Source: Rhizobium sp. Q54 (GTDB lineage Bacteria; Pseudomonadota; Alphaproteobacteria; Rhizobiales; Xanthobacteraceae). Taken from it: DNA of 64,000 bases. This document shows positions 10,460 through 20,759 of the stretch, piece after piece; position 1 is the stretch's first letter; every line of letters starts with the position of its first letter. Position numbers and translations under genes: made by a program. The notes beneath the pieces were generated by a model. It saw only the letters and a list, made by a program, of their open reading frames with translations, searched no databases and was not told the DNA's origin. The stretch lies in contig CAMDSH010000012.1 in assembly GCA_945907045.1 (NCBI GenBank), positions 1 to 64,000 of the forward strand, written 5' to 3'.

Positions 10460-10969
10460 ATGACCCAATTGCGTACCACCATCGTGGAGCAGACCTTGGC
10501 CGAGACGGCCGACGCGGAACTTTCGGCGCCTGCTGAGCGTACCGCGCTCACGGGCTGCCCGTGGCATGACGTCAAAGCCATGCTGCGCGGAGTTGGTTTG
10601 CGCCCGACGCGTCAACGCATGGCGCTGGGCTGGATTTTGTTCGGCAAGGGCGACCGCCACCTCACCGCCGAAATGCTTTACGAAGAAGCCACCAAGGCGA
10701 AGGTGCCGGTGTCGCTTGCGACGATTTACAACACGCTGCACCAGTTCACCGAAGTCGGTCTGCTGCGCCAGGTCGCGGTGGACGGTTCGAAAGCCTATTT
10801 CGACACGAATGCCTCCGAGCACCACCACTTCTTCGTCGAAGACGTGAACGAGTTGCTCGACATTCCCGGCGCCGAAGTGATCCTCGGCAAAATGCCGACC
10901 GCGCCCAAGGGCTACGACATCGCCCGCATCGACGTAGTCGTGCGGCTGCGCCGCAAGGGCAACAAGTAA
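10460..10969 (+). CDS. irr: Iron response regulator Irr (Fur family)
   Basis: Fur-family wHTH (GLRPTRQRMALGWILF...SLATIYNTLHQFTEVGLLRQV), GCPW heme-motif-like N-terminus, EHHHFF; divergent from fabA. Confidence 0.92.
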   Translation: MTQLRTTIVEQTLAETADAELSAPAERTALTGCPWHDVKAMLRGVGLRPTRQRMALGWILFGKGDRHLTAEMLYEEATKAKVPVSLATIYNTLHQFTEVGLLRQVAVDGSKAYFDTNASEHHHFFVEDVNELLDIPGAEVILGKMPTAPKGYDIARIDVVVRLRRKGNK

Positions 10970-10996
10970 CTTCGAAATTACTGCGTTGGATTTTTC

Positions 10997-11028
10997 ATGG
11001 CCGGGTTCATCCCGGCCATTTTGCTTTT
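10997..11028 (+). terminator. Intrinsic terminator after irr
   Basis: ATGGCCGGG-ttcat-CCCGGCCAT followed by TTTGCTTTT. Confidence 0.8.
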
Positions 11029-11044
11029 AAGGGCGCGGCGAAAT

Positions 11045-11590
11045 CTACTCGACCTTCTCGTTCGGATAGGCGCCCCACAGCCGTTCCTGCTGGATCCAGC
11101 CGTCGAAATCCTTGCCGATGAGACGGCACCAGGTGCCGCTGCACGATTTGACCGTGCTCAGCACGCCTGACTGCAAGCGCGCCACCACATTCCCTTCGGC
11201 GTTTGCGTTGTCGTAAAGCGGCACCAGCTCGTCCTTCGACTTCGGAACGATCACCGCGCTCCGCCGCCCCGACAGCAGTGAGTGATAGACCCAGCCCTCC
11301 GCCCCTTCCCAGTCGCGGATGCGCCGCCAGTTCTCGAACTCGGCGGTGATCTCAACCGGCATCCCAATGCGCGTATAGACCCAGCGGACCTCCTGATCCT
11401 TGTTGGGACCGGCGCGCACGTTCACGCGATCAGACTTAAGGCTGACGAAACGCGGGACCGGGAGCCCGCTGGCCGTGCCGGTCGCGATCTCGCCCGCGGC
11501 CCGGACAGGCTGCATCTGCGCGGCAAGCACGAACGACAATGCCGCCGCGGCCAGCAACAGGTTCCATATGCTTTGTCTTGTCACGGCCAT
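11045..11590 (-). CDS. Secreted SH3 domain-containing protein
   Basis: Signal-like MAVTRQSIWNLLLAAAALSFVLAAQMQPVRAA; FVSLKSDRVNVRAGPNKDQEVRWVYTRIGMPVEI...WRRIRDWEGAEGWV. Confidence 0.85.
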   Translation of the reverse strand: MAVTRQSIWNLLLAAAALSFVLAAQMQPVRAAGEIATGTASGLPVPRFVSLKSDRVNVRAGPNKDQEVRWVYTRIGMPVEITAEFENWRRIRDWEGAEGWVYHSLLSGRRSAVIVPKSKDELVPLYDNANAEGNVVARLQSGVLSTVKSCSGTWCRLIGKDFDGWIQQERLWGAYPNEKVE

Positions 11591-11682
11591 CTGATAGGAA
11601 AGACCAAGGTTGGAACTCGACATCGCGCCCAAAATCAGGCCGGAGAGCGGCAGTGTCGGCGAGCACGGTTAAAGAGGGCTGA

Positions 11683-12684
11683 ATGCCGAAGGCGAAGAAA
11701 CCGCTGGTCGTCGTCACCCGCAAATTGCCCGATAGCGTCGAGCTGCGGATGCGCGAGCTGTTCGAGGCGCGGTTCAACGCCGACGACAAGCCGATGAGCC
11801 AGGCCCAGCTCGCTGAAGCCGTGAAAACCGCCGACGTGCTGGTGCCGACCGTGACCGACCGCATCGACAACGGCGTGCTGGCGAAGGCCGGCGAGCAACT
11901 GAAATTGATCGCGAATTTCGGCAACGGCGTGGACAACATCGACGTCGCCACCGCCATTCAGCGCGGCATCACCGTCACCAACACGCCGGGCGTCCTCACC
12001 GAAGACACCGCCGACATGACGATGGCGCTCATTCTCGCCGTGCCGCGACGGCTGGCCGAGGGTTCCGTCATCCTCACCACCGACAAGGATTGGGGCGGCT
12101 GGACGCCGACCTGGATGCTCGGACATCGCATCTGGGGCAAGCGGCTCGGCATCATCGGCATGGGGCGCATCGGCCAGGCGGTCGCGCGCCGCGCACGCGC
12201 GTTCGGCCTGCAGATTCATTATCACAACCGCCGCCGCGTCGCGCCGAAGACCGAGGAAGAACTCGACGCGACCTATTGGGAGAGCCTCGACCAGATGCTC
12301 GCCCGCATGGACATCATCTCGATCAACTGCCCGCATACGCCGGGCACTTATCATCTGCTCTCGGCGCGCAGGCTCAAGCTCATCCGCCCGGAGGCCTACA
12401 TCGTCAACACGGCGCGCGGCGAAGTGATCGACGAGAATGCGCTCACCCGTTTGCTTGAAGCCGGCGAAATCGCGGGCGCTGGCCTCGACGTGTTCGAGCA
12501 CGAACCGGCGGTGAACCCGAAACTGGTCAAGCTCGCGCGTGCCGGAAAAGTCGTGCTGCTGCCGCACATGGGTTCGGCCACCGTGGAAGGCCGCGTCGAC
12601 ATGGGCGAAAAAGTCATCATCAACATCAAGACCTTCATGGACGGCCACAAACCGCCGGACCGGGTCTTGCCTTCAATGCTGTAG
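11683..12684 (+). CDS. D-2-hydroxyacid dehydrogenase (glyoxylate/hydroxypyruvate reductase-like)
   Basis: NFGNGVDNIDV, LGIIGMGRIGQAVARRARAFG, NTARGEVIDENAL, GLDVFEHEPAVNPKL. Confidence 0.92.
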   Translation: MPKAKKPLVVVTRKLPDSVELRMRELFEARFNADDKPMSQAQLAEAVKTADVLVPTVTDRIDNGVLAKAGEQLKLIANFGNGVDNIDVATAIQRGITVTNTPGVLTEDTADMTMALILAVPRRLAEGSVILTTDKDWGGWTPTWMLGHRIWGKRLGIIGMGRIGQAVARRARAFGLQIHYHNRRRVAPKTEEELDATYWESLDQMLARMDIISINCPHTPGTYHLLSARRLKLIRPEAYIVNTARGEVIDENALTRLLEAGEIAGAGLDVFEHEPAVNPKLVKLARAGKVVLLPHMGSATVEGRVDMGEKVIINIKTFMDGHKPPDRVLPSML

Positions 12685-12703
12685 AGTCTTCCGGAGACAT
12701 TCC

Positions 12704-13105
12704 ATGCGCGCAGTCATTGCAAGTGCCATCACGCTTCTCATGCTGTCGCAGGCCAACGCCGCGCCGCTTGAGGTGAGGCCCGGCTTCAAGCCGCCGCCGC
12801 CGCCCGCCAGCGCGAAAGTCCGCCCCGACGAGATCAAGACAAAGTTCTTCAACGGCGAGCCGTTCACCGCCGCGACGCCGGCCGGCGTGAAATTCAAGAT
12901 GACCTACACCGCCGACGGCAAGATGACGCGCGAACCCGCCGGCAAGGGCGGCGCCAAAAGCGAAGGCACATGGGCGCTCAACAAAGACGGCTTCTGCACC
13001 ACGTGGAAGGGTTCGAAGCAGAATTGCTACAAGCTGTTCGCGAAGGACGAGAAGACCTGGTCGGTGACCGGCGGCGGCTCGACGCTCGCGACCTGGAGCA
13101 AGTAG
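12704..13105 (+). CDS. Small secreted protein of unknown function
   Basis: Signal peptide MRAVIASAITLLMLSQANAAP, then a compact domain GVKFKMTYTADGKMTREPAGKGG...GFCTTWKGSKQNCYKLF. Confidence 0.7.
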   Translation: MRAVIASAITLLMLSQANAAPLEVRPGFKPPPPPASAKVRPDEIKTKFFNGEPFTAATPAGVKFKMTYTADGKMTREPAGKGGAKSEGTWALNKDGFCTTWKGSKQNCYKLFAKDEKTWSVTGGGSTLATWSK

Positions 13106-13107
13106 TC

Positions 13108-13911
13108 CTAGCGCGCGTGGATCGATAGATCCTTGATCGTCGGCGTCTTGCCGGAGAGCGGATTGTCCGGATTCCAGCGATAGCCGACGGTCTCGAAGCG
13201 CATCGCGCGCGCATCCAGCATCACGAGACGGCCGACGAGATTTTCACCGAAGCCGACGATCTCGCGGATTACCTCGAACGCCATCATCGAACCGAGAATG
13301 CCCGGCAACGCGCCGAGGATTCCAGCCTCCGCGCAGGCCGGTACCATGCCCGCGGGTGGCGGCTCCGGAAACAGACAGCGATAGCTTGGATTGGGTTCGC
13401 CGTTGGCCGCGCGTTCGTGCGCGCGGATCGTGGTGAGCGTGCCGTCGAACGTGCCGACCGCCGCCGTCACCAGCGGCTTTTTCGCAAAATAACATGCGTC
13501 GGACACGAGATAACGCGTCGCGAAATTATCGGAGCCGTCGGCGACAACATCATAACGCGCGATCAGATCGAGCGCGTTCTTTGCATTCAGCCGCGTTGCG
13601 TGCGTCTCCAGCGCGACGTCCGGATTGAGACGGCGGATCGCCGCAGCCGCGCTTTCGACTTTCGCTTTGCCGATGTCGGGCGTCGCGTGGATCACCTGCC
13701 GCTGCAAGTTCGAGAGCGAGACTTCATCGTCATCGACAATGCCGATCGTGCCGGCGCCGGCAGCGGCGAGATACAGCAGCACAGGCGCGCCCAGCCCGCC
13801 CGCGCCGACGACCAGTACGCGCGCGGCTTTCAGCGCCGCCTGGCCAGGGCCGCCGACCTCGCGCAGCACGATGTGGCGGGCATAGCGTTCGAGTTCTTCG
13901 GGAGTGAGCAT
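13108..13911 (-). CDS. moeB: HesA/MoeB/ThiF family adenylyltransferase
   Basis: RYARHIVLREVGGPGQAALKAARVLVVGAGGLGAPVLLYLAAAGAGTIGIVDDDEVSLSNLQRQVIH. Confidence 0.9.
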   Translation of the reverse strand: MLTPEELERYARHIVLREVGGPGQAALKAARVLVVGAGGLGAPVLLYLAAAGAGTIGIVDDDEVSLSNLQRQVIHATPDIGKAKVESAAAAIRRLNPDVALETHATRLNAKNALDLIARYDVVADGSDNFATRYLVSDACYFAKKPLVTAAVGTFDGTLTTIRAHERAANGEPNPSYRCLFPEPPPAGMVPACAEAGILGALPGILGSMMAFEVIREIVGFGENLVGRLVMLDARAMRFETVGYRWNPDNPLSGKTPTIKDLSIHAR

Positions 13912-14054
13912 CGCCTTTCAACATACAGGCTGGCGGGCTTTGCCGTCACGCGGGGCGCTTAACCAGCGTGGGAAACCGCCAACAGGCCGTATTTGCCCCG
14001 GCCAAACCATCGGCTAAGGTGCCTTGGAAATTATGGTTTGTAAGGCGTTAACGC

Positions 14055-15491
14055 ATGCGTTCGGCCCTGTTTTACGTGGCTTTTGCCCTGACTGTCGGCG
14101 CCTTCCCGGCGCTGGCGCAGGATTCGACGTCCACCGGGACGAAGACCAAAAAGCCTGCCGCCGCCAAGACTGACAAAAAGCCCGGCGCGACGCCCGCTTC
14201 GACCAAACCCGGCACTCCGAAGCCACCCGGGACGACGACGACCGCCTCGAAAGTCGTTGCCGCTCCCACCGCCGACACCAATCCCGACATTCCGCCGGCC
14301 GAGCGCAATTCGATCCGCGCTGCACTCTCCTGGGCGGGCGATTTCGGCGCCGCCGCCAACAACGAGGATCCTTTCACCGCTGCGGTGAAATCTTTCCAGA
14401 AGCGCACCAATGCGAATGTCACCGGCACGCTCACCTCGGCGGAGCGCACGAAGCTGCTCGCCAGCGCAAAAGAGCGGGAAGAGGAATTCGGCTGGCAAGT
14501 GATCGACGATCCCGTCACCGGCGTGCGCATCGGCCTGCCGGGCAAAATGCTTTCGGTGACGAGCGAAGCGCGCGGCGGCAGCCGCTGGTCGTCGCGGCAC
14601 GGCGACGTGCAGGTCGAGACTTTCAAAATTAAAGACCCCGATACGACTCTCGCCTCGCTGTTCGAGCGGCAGAAGAAAGAACCAACGACGCGCCGGGTCG
14701 AATACAGCGTGCTGCGGAGCGACAGTTTCTTCATCAGCGGCTTGCAGGGCCTGAAAAAATTCTCCGTGCGCGCGCACATCAAGGATGGCGAAGTGCGCGG
14801 CTTCGTCATGCTGTTCGATCAGGCGGTCGAAGGCATCGTCACGCCGATCGTCACCGCGATGGCCAGCACCTTCTCGCCGTTCCCGGTCAGCGGCATGCAG
14901 CTCGCCTCGGTGACGACGAAGAAGGTCGAGTACGCCACAGCGCTGGTGGTGAGCGCGGGCGGACATCTCCTCACGGATCGCAAGGTAACCGAAGGCTGCC
15001 AGGTCATCGTCGCCGCCGGGCTCGGCAACGCCGAGCGCGTCGCCGAAGACCAGACGAGCGGCCTTGCTCTGCTTCGCGTTTACGGCGCGCACAGGCTTGC
15101 GCCTGCGGTGCTCGCCGGTGAAGCGCCGCAAGGCTCCGACGTGACGCTGGTCGGCGTGCCCGATCCGCAATCGCAAGGCGGCGGCAAGGATGTGACGACG
15201 GCGAGCGCGCGGCTGATCGCAGGCGGCGGCGTTTCGTATCTGCAACCGGCGCCGGCTTCCGGATTTTCCGGCGGCGCGGCGCTCGACCGTCAGGGACGCC
15301 TTTTCGGCATGATCGAGTCGCGCAATACCGTCGTCGCCAGCGCAAGCGCCACCGCGCCGCAGGCCGCCATCGTGCCTGTTGAGACGATCAAGACGTTTCT
15401 CGGCAGCCAGAAAATCGCAGCCGCCACCGGCACTGCCAGCATTGAGAACGCCAAGGCGTCGGTGGTGCGGGTGATTTGCGTTCGGAAGTGA
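14055..15491 (+). CDS. Exported trypsin-fold protein with N-terminal low-complexity region
   Basis: Signal peptide MRSALFYVAFALTVGAFPALA; K/P/T-rich linker; C-terminal trypsin-like domain ending GFSGGAALDRQGRLFGMI. Confidence 0.75.
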   Translation: MRSALFYVAFALTVGAFPALAQDSTSTGTKTKKPAAAKTDKKPGATPASTKPGTPKPPGTTTTASKVVAAPTADTNPDIPPAERNSIRAALSWAGDFGAAANNEDPFTAAVKSFQKRTNANVTGTLTSAERTKLLASAKEREEEFGWQVIDDPVTGVRIGLPGKMLSVTSEARGGSRWSSRHGDVQVETFKIKDPDTTLASLFERQKKEPTTRRVEYSVLRSDSFFISGLQGLKKFSVRAHIKDGEVRGFVMLFDQAVEGIVTPIVTAMASTFSPFPVSGMQLASVTTKKVEYATALVVSAGGHLLTDRKVTEGCQVIVAAGLGNAERVAEDQTSGLALLRVYGAHRLAPAVLAGEAPQGSDVTLVGVPDPQSQGGGKDVTTASARLIAGGGVSYLQPAPASGFSGGAALDRQGRLFGMIESRNTVVASASATAPQAAIVPVETIKTFLGSQKIAAATGTASIENAKASVVRVICVRK

Positions 15492-15502
15492 ACGCGAAAG
15501 CG

Positions 15503-15599
15503 GTCATTCCGGAAGCCGCTGAGCGGCTACCCGGAATCCAGCAAAGTAAATGAGCCTTCTGGATTCCGGGTTCGCGCTCATCGCGCGCCCCGGAATGAC
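15503..15599. repeat. Long imperfect inverted repeat (REP-like)
   Basis: GTCATTCCGG...CCGGAATGAC outer arms; CCCGGAATCCAG...CTGGATTCCGGG inner 12-bp arms. Confidence 0.75.
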
Positions 15600-15602
15600 A
15601 AG

Positions 15603-16376
15603 TCATTTATTCTTGAACTTCGCCGGGCGTTTTTCGATGAACGCCGCCATTCCTTCCTTCTGATCTTCGGTCGCGAACAGCGAGTGGAACACGCGCCGCT
15701 CGAAGCGCACGCCTTCGGCCAGTGATGTCTCGAACGCGCGGTTGACCGCTTCCTTAGCCACCAGCACCGAGGGCAGCGACATCGAGGCAATCGTCTCCGC
15801 GACCTTCATCGCCTCGTCCATCAGTTGCGCCGCCGGAACCACGCGCGCGACCAATCCCGAGCGCTCCGCCTCGGTTACATCCATCATCCGGCCGGTGAGG
15901 ATCATGTCCATCGTCTTCGCCTTGCCGATGGCGCGCGCCATGCGCTGCGTGCCGCCGATGCCGGGGATAACGCCGAGCTTGATCTCAGGCTGACCGAATT
16001 TCGCATTGTCGGCGGCGATGATGATGTCGCACTGCATCGCCAGTTCGCAGCCGCCGCCGAGTGCAAAGCCGGCCACCGCGGCGACAATCGGCTTGCGCGC
16101 ACGCGCGGCGCGATCCCAGGTGCCGGCAAAGTCGCCGAGCAGCACGTCGATGAAGGATTTGTCCGCCATCTCCTTGATATCGGCGCCGGCGGCGAAAGCC
16201 TTCTCCGAACCGGTGATGAGCATGCAGCCGATATTCGCGTCGGCTTCGAAGGCGTCGATGGCCAGACTCAATTCGGATTTGAGCGCCATGTTGAGCGCGT
16301 TGAGCGCCTGCGGGCGATTGAGGCGGATGACGCCGACGCGGCCCTTGGTCTCGACGATGATGTTCTGGTAGCTCAT
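15603..16376 (-). CDS. Enoyl-CoA hydratase
   Basis: [67 protein letters not shown]. Confidence 0.93.
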   Translation of the reverse strand: MSYQNIIVETKGRVGVIRLNRPQALNALNMALKSELSLAIDAFEADANIGCMLITGSEKAFAAGADIKEMADKSFIDVLLGDFAGTWDRAARARKPIVAAVAGFALGGGCELAMQCDIIIAADNAKFGQPEIKLGVIPGIGGTQRMARAIGKAKTMDMILTGRMMDVTEAERSGLVARVVPAAQLMDEAMKVAETIASMSLPSVLVAKEAVNRAFETSLAEGVRFERRVFHSLFATEDQKEGMAAFIEKRPAKFKNK

Positions 16377-16426
16377 GACTTGTCCTTCCCGGCTTTAATT
16401 CAATCGAGCAATTCAACCAAACTCGT

Positions 16427-17386
16427 TCAATCCAGCTTTGCGCCCGAACGTTTAATCACTTCCGCCCATTTGGCGGAATCTTTCCTGATCGCTTCGGCAT
16501 ATTGTTCGGGCGTGCCGCCGCCCGGCTCATCGCCGATGGCGGCGAATTTTTCGATGAACGCGGGCGAGGCAATCGCCTTGTTGATCGCGGCGTTGAGCTT
16601 ATCGACGATCGCACGCGGCACACCGGCCGGCGCGATGACGCCCGTCCAGGTGCCAGCTTCGTAACCCGGCACCCCCGCTTCCGCCACCGTCGGCAGATCA
16701 GGAAAACCGGGTGAGCGTTTCACGCCACTCACCGCCAATGCGCGTACGGAACCGGCTTTCGCGTGCGGCGCAATCGATTGCAGGCTCTCGAACATCAGCT
16801 GCACGTGCCCCGCGATCAGATCGTTGATCGCCAGCGAACCGCCCCGGTAGGGGATATGCACGATGTCGGTGCCGGTCATGTATTTGAACAATTCGCCGCC
16901 GACGTGGCCGGGCGAGCCGTTGCTGGACGAAGCGTTCGACAGCTTGCCGGGATTTTTCTTGGCGTAGTCGATCAGCTCGGCGACCGACTTGACGGGGAGC
17001 GACGGCGAAACCGCGAGCAGCAGATGCCCGCGCGTCACCAGCGCGATGGGCTGGAAATCCTTTTCGATGTCATAAGGCAGCTTGCCGACCATGTGGCGGG
17101 TGATCGCCAACGCGCCGATCGGTCCCATGCCGATGGTGTAGCCGTCGGGCTCGGATTTCGCGGTGAGATCGAGGCCGATGGTGAGCGCGCCGCCGGGGCG
17201 ATTATCGACGACGATCTGCTGGCCGAGTTCTTTCGAGAGTTCGGCGCCGAGAATGCGCGCGACCGTGTCGGTGGCGCTGCCCGCCGCTTGCGGAACAATC
17301 AGCCGGATCGGCCGGTCGGGATAATCGGCGGCGGCGGCCGCTACGCTCGAGCCGAGGATGAGAGCCGCGAAGACAAGCCGGCGCAT
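16427..17386 (-). CDS. Bug/TctC-family tricarboxylate transporter substrate-binding protein
   Basis: DYPDRPIRLIVPQAAGSATDTVARILGAELSKELGQQIVVDNRPGG. Confidence 0.92.
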   Translation of the reverse strand: MRRLVFAALILGSSVAAAAADYPDRPIRLIVPQAAGSATDTVARILGAELSKELGQQIVVDNRPGGALTIGLDLTAKSEPDGYTIGMGPIGALAITRHMVGKLPYDIEKDFQPIALVTRGHLLLAVSPSLPVKSVAELIDYAKKNPGKLSNASSSNGSPGHVGGELFKYMTGTDIVHIPYRGGSLAINDLIAGHVQLMFESLQSIAPHAKAGSVRALAVSGVKRSPGFPDLPTVAEAGVPGYEAGTWTGVIAPAGVPRAIVDKLNAAINKAIASPAFIEKFAAIGDEPGGGTPEQYAEAIRKDSAKWAEVIKRSGAKLD

Positions 17387-17416
17387 GTCGTTCTCCCTGG
17401 CCGCAAAAGTGGCCGC

Positions 17417-18298
17417 CTATTTCTGGCACACCGGACAATAGAACGTCGAGCGGCCCGTCTGCACGATGCGCTTGATGCTGCCCTTGCAGCCACGCGTCGG
17501 GCACGGTTTCCCGGCGCGGTCGTAGACGCGGAAATTGTGCTGGAAATATCCAAGATTGCCGTCGGTCTGGCGATGGTCTCGCAAGGACGAGCCGCCGGCT
17601 TCGATGGCGTCTTTCAACACGGCCTTGATCCCATCGACCAGCACGTTGGCGCGCTCGTTCGGCTTGGCTGAGCGATCAGCGATAGTGGACGCGCGGCGCT
17701 TTGGCGACAGATGCGCGCGGTGCAGCGCCTCGCAGACATAGATATTGCCGAGGCCCGCAACGATCTTCTGGTCGCTCAACGCCGCCTTCAAACTTGTCTT
17801 CTTGCCCGCGCAGGCTTGCGCCAGCATCTCCGCGCCGAAGGCATTGCCGAGCGGTTCCGGCCCCATCGCCTTCATCAGCGGATGCGCGTCGAGTTCGCTA
17901 CGCGGCGTCAACTTCATGAAACCGAAACGGCGCGGATCGTTGTAGCTGACCAGCGCGCCATTCGACATGTGGAACACGACATGATCGTGTACCGATAATT
18001 TCGAGCGCTCGTGATGAAACTTTCCCGGCGACTCTTTTTCGCCCGCGCGCACGATGTGGAACGAGCCGGACATGCCGAGATGCATCATCAGCACATCGCC
18101 GGACGATAAATCCGCCAGCAGATATTTTCCGCGCCGGCCAATGCCTTCGACCCTGGTGCCTTCCAGCCGCTTGGCGAAATCCTTCGGCAGCGGCCAGCGC
18201 AAATCGCCGCGCCGCGCTTCCACCCGGGAAAAGCGCGCGCCTTCCATCACCGGCGCCAGACCCCGGCGCACGGTCTCAACTTCGGGAAGCTCCGGCAT
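17417..18298 (-). CDS. mutM: Formamidopyrimidine-DNA glycosylase
   Basis: [15 protein letters not shown]-terminus; C-terminal zinc finger [35 protein letters not shown]. Confidence 0.97.
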   Translation of the reverse strand: MPELPEVETVRRGLAPVMEGARFSRVEARRGDLRWPLPKDFAKRLEGTRVEGIGRRGKYLLADLSSGDVLMMHLGMSGSFHIVRAGEKESPGKFHHERSKLSVHDHVVFHMSNGALVSYNDPRRFGFMKLTPRSELDAHPLMKAMGPEPLGNAFGAEMLAQACAGKKTSLKAALSDQKIVAGLGNIYVCEALHRAHLSPKRRASTIADRSAKPNERANVLVDGIKAVLKDAIEAGGSSLRDHRQTDGNLGYFQHNFRVYDRAGKPCPTRGCKGSIKRIVQTGRSTFYCPVCQK

Positions 18299-18385
18299 GG
18301 TTAACGGCCTCGTTCCCCACACATAGCGCCCTTGGCGCTGCCGCGCTATGGTCCTGTCCGTAAAGGATTATTGGGGCGGCGGACG

Positions 18386-19147
18386 ATGGCGCGAGCCAGC
18401 AGCGACACGCATTTCGGTTTCAAGCAGGTGCCGCTCGACGAGAAGCAGGCGCTGGTCGATGGCGTGTTTCATAACGTCGCGAAACGCTACGACCTGATGA
18501 ACGACCTGATGTCGGGCGGGCTGCACCGCGCCTGGAAAGATGCGCTGGTGACGGCGGTCAATCCGCCGCGCTCGGACAGAGCGTTCGCGCTGCTCGATGT
18601 GGCGGGCGGCACCGGCGACATTTCCCTGCGCGTGATCGAAGCGGGCGGCGCAGGCACGCGCGCCACCGTGCTCGACATCAACGCCGGCATGCTCAGCGTT
18701 GGGCGCGAGCGCATCGCGGCGCAGGGGCGAGACAACGTCATCGACTTCATCGAGGGCAACGCCGAGGAACTGCCGTTCCCGGACAAAAATTTTGACGCCG
18801 TCACCATTGCCTTCGGCATCCGCAATGTGCCGCGCATCGAGCGCGCGTTGAGCGAAGCCTTCCGCGTGCTGAAAACCGGCGGGCGTTTCCTCTGCCTGGA
18901 ATTCTCCACCGTCGATGTGCCGGGCCTCGACGCGCTCTACGAACTCTATTCCTTCAACGTCATTCCGGCGCTCGGCGGCGCGGTGACCGGCGACAAGGAA
19001 GCCTACCGATATCTTGTCGAATCCATCCGCCGTTTCCCGAAGCCGAACGATTTCGCGGAAATGATGAAGGCCGCGGGCCTGCGCCGTGTTTCGTTCACGC
19101 CGATTACCGGCGGCGTTGTGGCGCTGCATTCCGGCTGGCGCTTGTGA
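18386..19147 (+). CDS. ubiE: Ubiquinone/menaquinone C-methyltransferase UbiE
   Basis: [49 protein letters not shown]. Confidence 0.96.
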   Translation: MARASSDTHFGFKQVPLDEKQALVDGVFHNVAKRYDLMNDLMSGGLHRAWKDALVTAVNPPRSDRAFALLDVAGGTGDISLRVIEAGGAGTRATVLDINAGMLSVGRERIAAQGRDNVIDFIEGNAEELPFPDKNFDAVTIAFGIRNVPRIERALSEAFRVLKTGGRFLCLEFSTVDVPGLDALYELYSFNVIPALGGAVTGDKEAYRYLVESIRRFPKPNDFAEMMKAAGLRRVSFTPITGGVVALHSGWRL

Positions 19148-20715
19148 TCGGAAGCGTGTCCCATCTGTTGCGTCTCGGACGCGCGGGTTTCGTGTTCGCG
19201 CGCGAAGGCGTGCTCGCGCTGGTCGATACCGGTCCGCTGCCGCCGCCGGCGAAATTCGCCATCGCGTTGGCGCGATTGCTGGAGCGGCGCAGCGCGAAGA
19301 CGCGCGCCAATCGGCTCGCGGCGGCGCTCACGCGGCTCGGGCCCACATATGTAAAGCTCGGGCAGTTCCTCGCGACACGGCAGGACGTGGTCGGCGCGGC
19401 GTTGGCGCGCGATCTCGAAAGCCTGCAGGACAAGATGGCGCCTTTCCCGCAGGCGCAGGCAGAGGCGCAAGTCGCCGCCGCGTTCGGCCAGCCGCTTAAC
19501 GAAGTCTATGTCTCGTTCGGTCCGGCGGTCGCGGCTGCGTCAATCGCGCAGGTGCACAAAGCGGAAATCGACACGCCGGAGGGGCGCAAATCGGTTGCGG
19601 TGAAAGTTTTACGCCCCGGCATCGAGCGCCGCTTCAAGGCCGATCTCGACGCGTTCTTTTTCGCCGCGCGCAAAGCGGAAGCGCATTCGCTCGACGCGCA
19701 GCGCCTGCGGCTGATCGAGGTTGTCGCCACGCTGGCGCGTTCCGTCACCATCGAAATGGATTTCCGTCTGGAGGCCGCGGCGCTTTCCGAGATGGCGGAG
19801 AACACGAAGAACGACGGCGGCTTCCGCGTGCCTTCAGTGGACTGGAACCGTACCGCGCGCGCGGTGCTCACGCTGGAATGGATCGACGGCACGCCACTCA
19901 ATGACCGCGCCAAACTCGCGGCCAAAGGTTTCGATCTGCCCGCGCTCGGGCGTCAGGTCATTCAGACATTCCTGCGTCATGCATTGCGCGATGGTTTCTT
20001 CCACGCCGACATGCATCCGGGAAATCTTTTCGCCGACGACGAGGGCAAGCTTGTCGCGGTCGATTTCGGCATCATGGGACGGCTCGGGCCGAAAGAGCGC
20101 CGCTTCCTCGCTGAAATTCTGTTCGGCTTCATCACGCGCAACTATCAGCGCACCGCGCAGGTGCATTTCGACGCCGGCTACGTGCCGCATCACCATTCGG
20201 TCGAGAGTTTCGCGCAGGCGATCCGCGCCATCGGCGAACCGATCCACAGCCGCACGGCAGAAGAAATCTCGATGGCGAAGCTGCTGATGCTGCTGTTCGA
20301 GGTCACCGGATTGTTCGACATGCGCACGCGGCCCGAACTTTTACTCTTGCAGAAGACGATGGTCGTCGTCGAAGGCGTCGCGCGCTCGCTTGATCCCAAG
20401 CTCGACATGTGGACCACCGCCGATCCGGTCGTGCGCGAGTGGGTCGAGCGCCATCTCGGTCCCGCCGGGCAGATCGAAGGCGCGGTCGAGGGCGCAGGCG
20501 AGATCGGGCGTTTCCTGGGGCAGGTGCCGTCGCTTCTGTCACGCGCGGTGAACCTCGCGGATCAGTTCGACGCCATCACCCGCAACGGCCTGGTGCTCTC
20601 GCCCGAGACGATTGCGGCCATCGGCGCGTCGGAAGCAAATCGCAACCGCTGGCTCACCCGCGGTGTCTGGGCCATCGTTATCCTGTTGGGGTGGATCGCT
20701 TTTTCACTGCTTTGA
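19144..20715 (+). CDS. ubiB: 2-polyprenylphenol 6-hydroxylase accessory factor UbiB
   Basis: [63 protein letters not shown]. Confidence 0.95.
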   Translation: MIGSVSHLLRLGRAGFVFAREGVLALVDTGPLPPPAKFAIALARLLERRSAKTRANRLAAALTRLGPTYVKLGQFLATRQDVVGAALARDLESLQDKMAPFPQAQAEAQVAAAFGQPLNEVYVSFGPAVAAASIAQVHKAEIDTPEGRKSVAVKVLRPGIERRFKADLDAFFFAARKAEAHSLDAQRLRLIEVVATLARSVTIEMDFRLEAAALSEMAENTKNDGGFRVPSVDWNRTARAVLTLEWIDGTPLNDRAKLAAKGFDLPALGRQVIQTFLRHALRDGFFHADMHPGNLFADDEGKLVAVDFGIMGRLGPKERRFLAEILFGFITRNYQRTAQVHFDAGYVPHHHSVESFAQAIRAIGEPIHSRTAEEISMAKLLMLLFEVTGLFDMRTRPELLLLQKTMVVVEGVARSLDPKLDMWTTADPVVREWVERHLGPAGQIEGAVEGAGEIGRFLGQVPSLLSRAVNLADQFDAITRNGLVLSPETIAAIGASEANRNRWLTRGVWAIVILLGWIAFSLL

Positions 20716-20718
20716 TTG

Positions 20719-20741
20719 CAATGATTGCAATGCAATCATTG
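20719..20741. promoter_or_regulatory. Perfect 23-bp palindrome, candidate operator upstream of coaBC
   Basis: CAATGATTGCA-A-TGCAATCATTG, inside the 44-nt ubiB-coaBC gap; GATTGCAAT also repeated directly on its left. Confidence 0.55.
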
Positions 20742-20759
20742 AGTGATTAAATTGGCCGC

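Noticed and set aside
16427-17386. Possible complete tripartite tricarboxylate transporter locus
   Set aside because: Only the Bug-type binding protein is present; no TctA/TctB genes adjoin it
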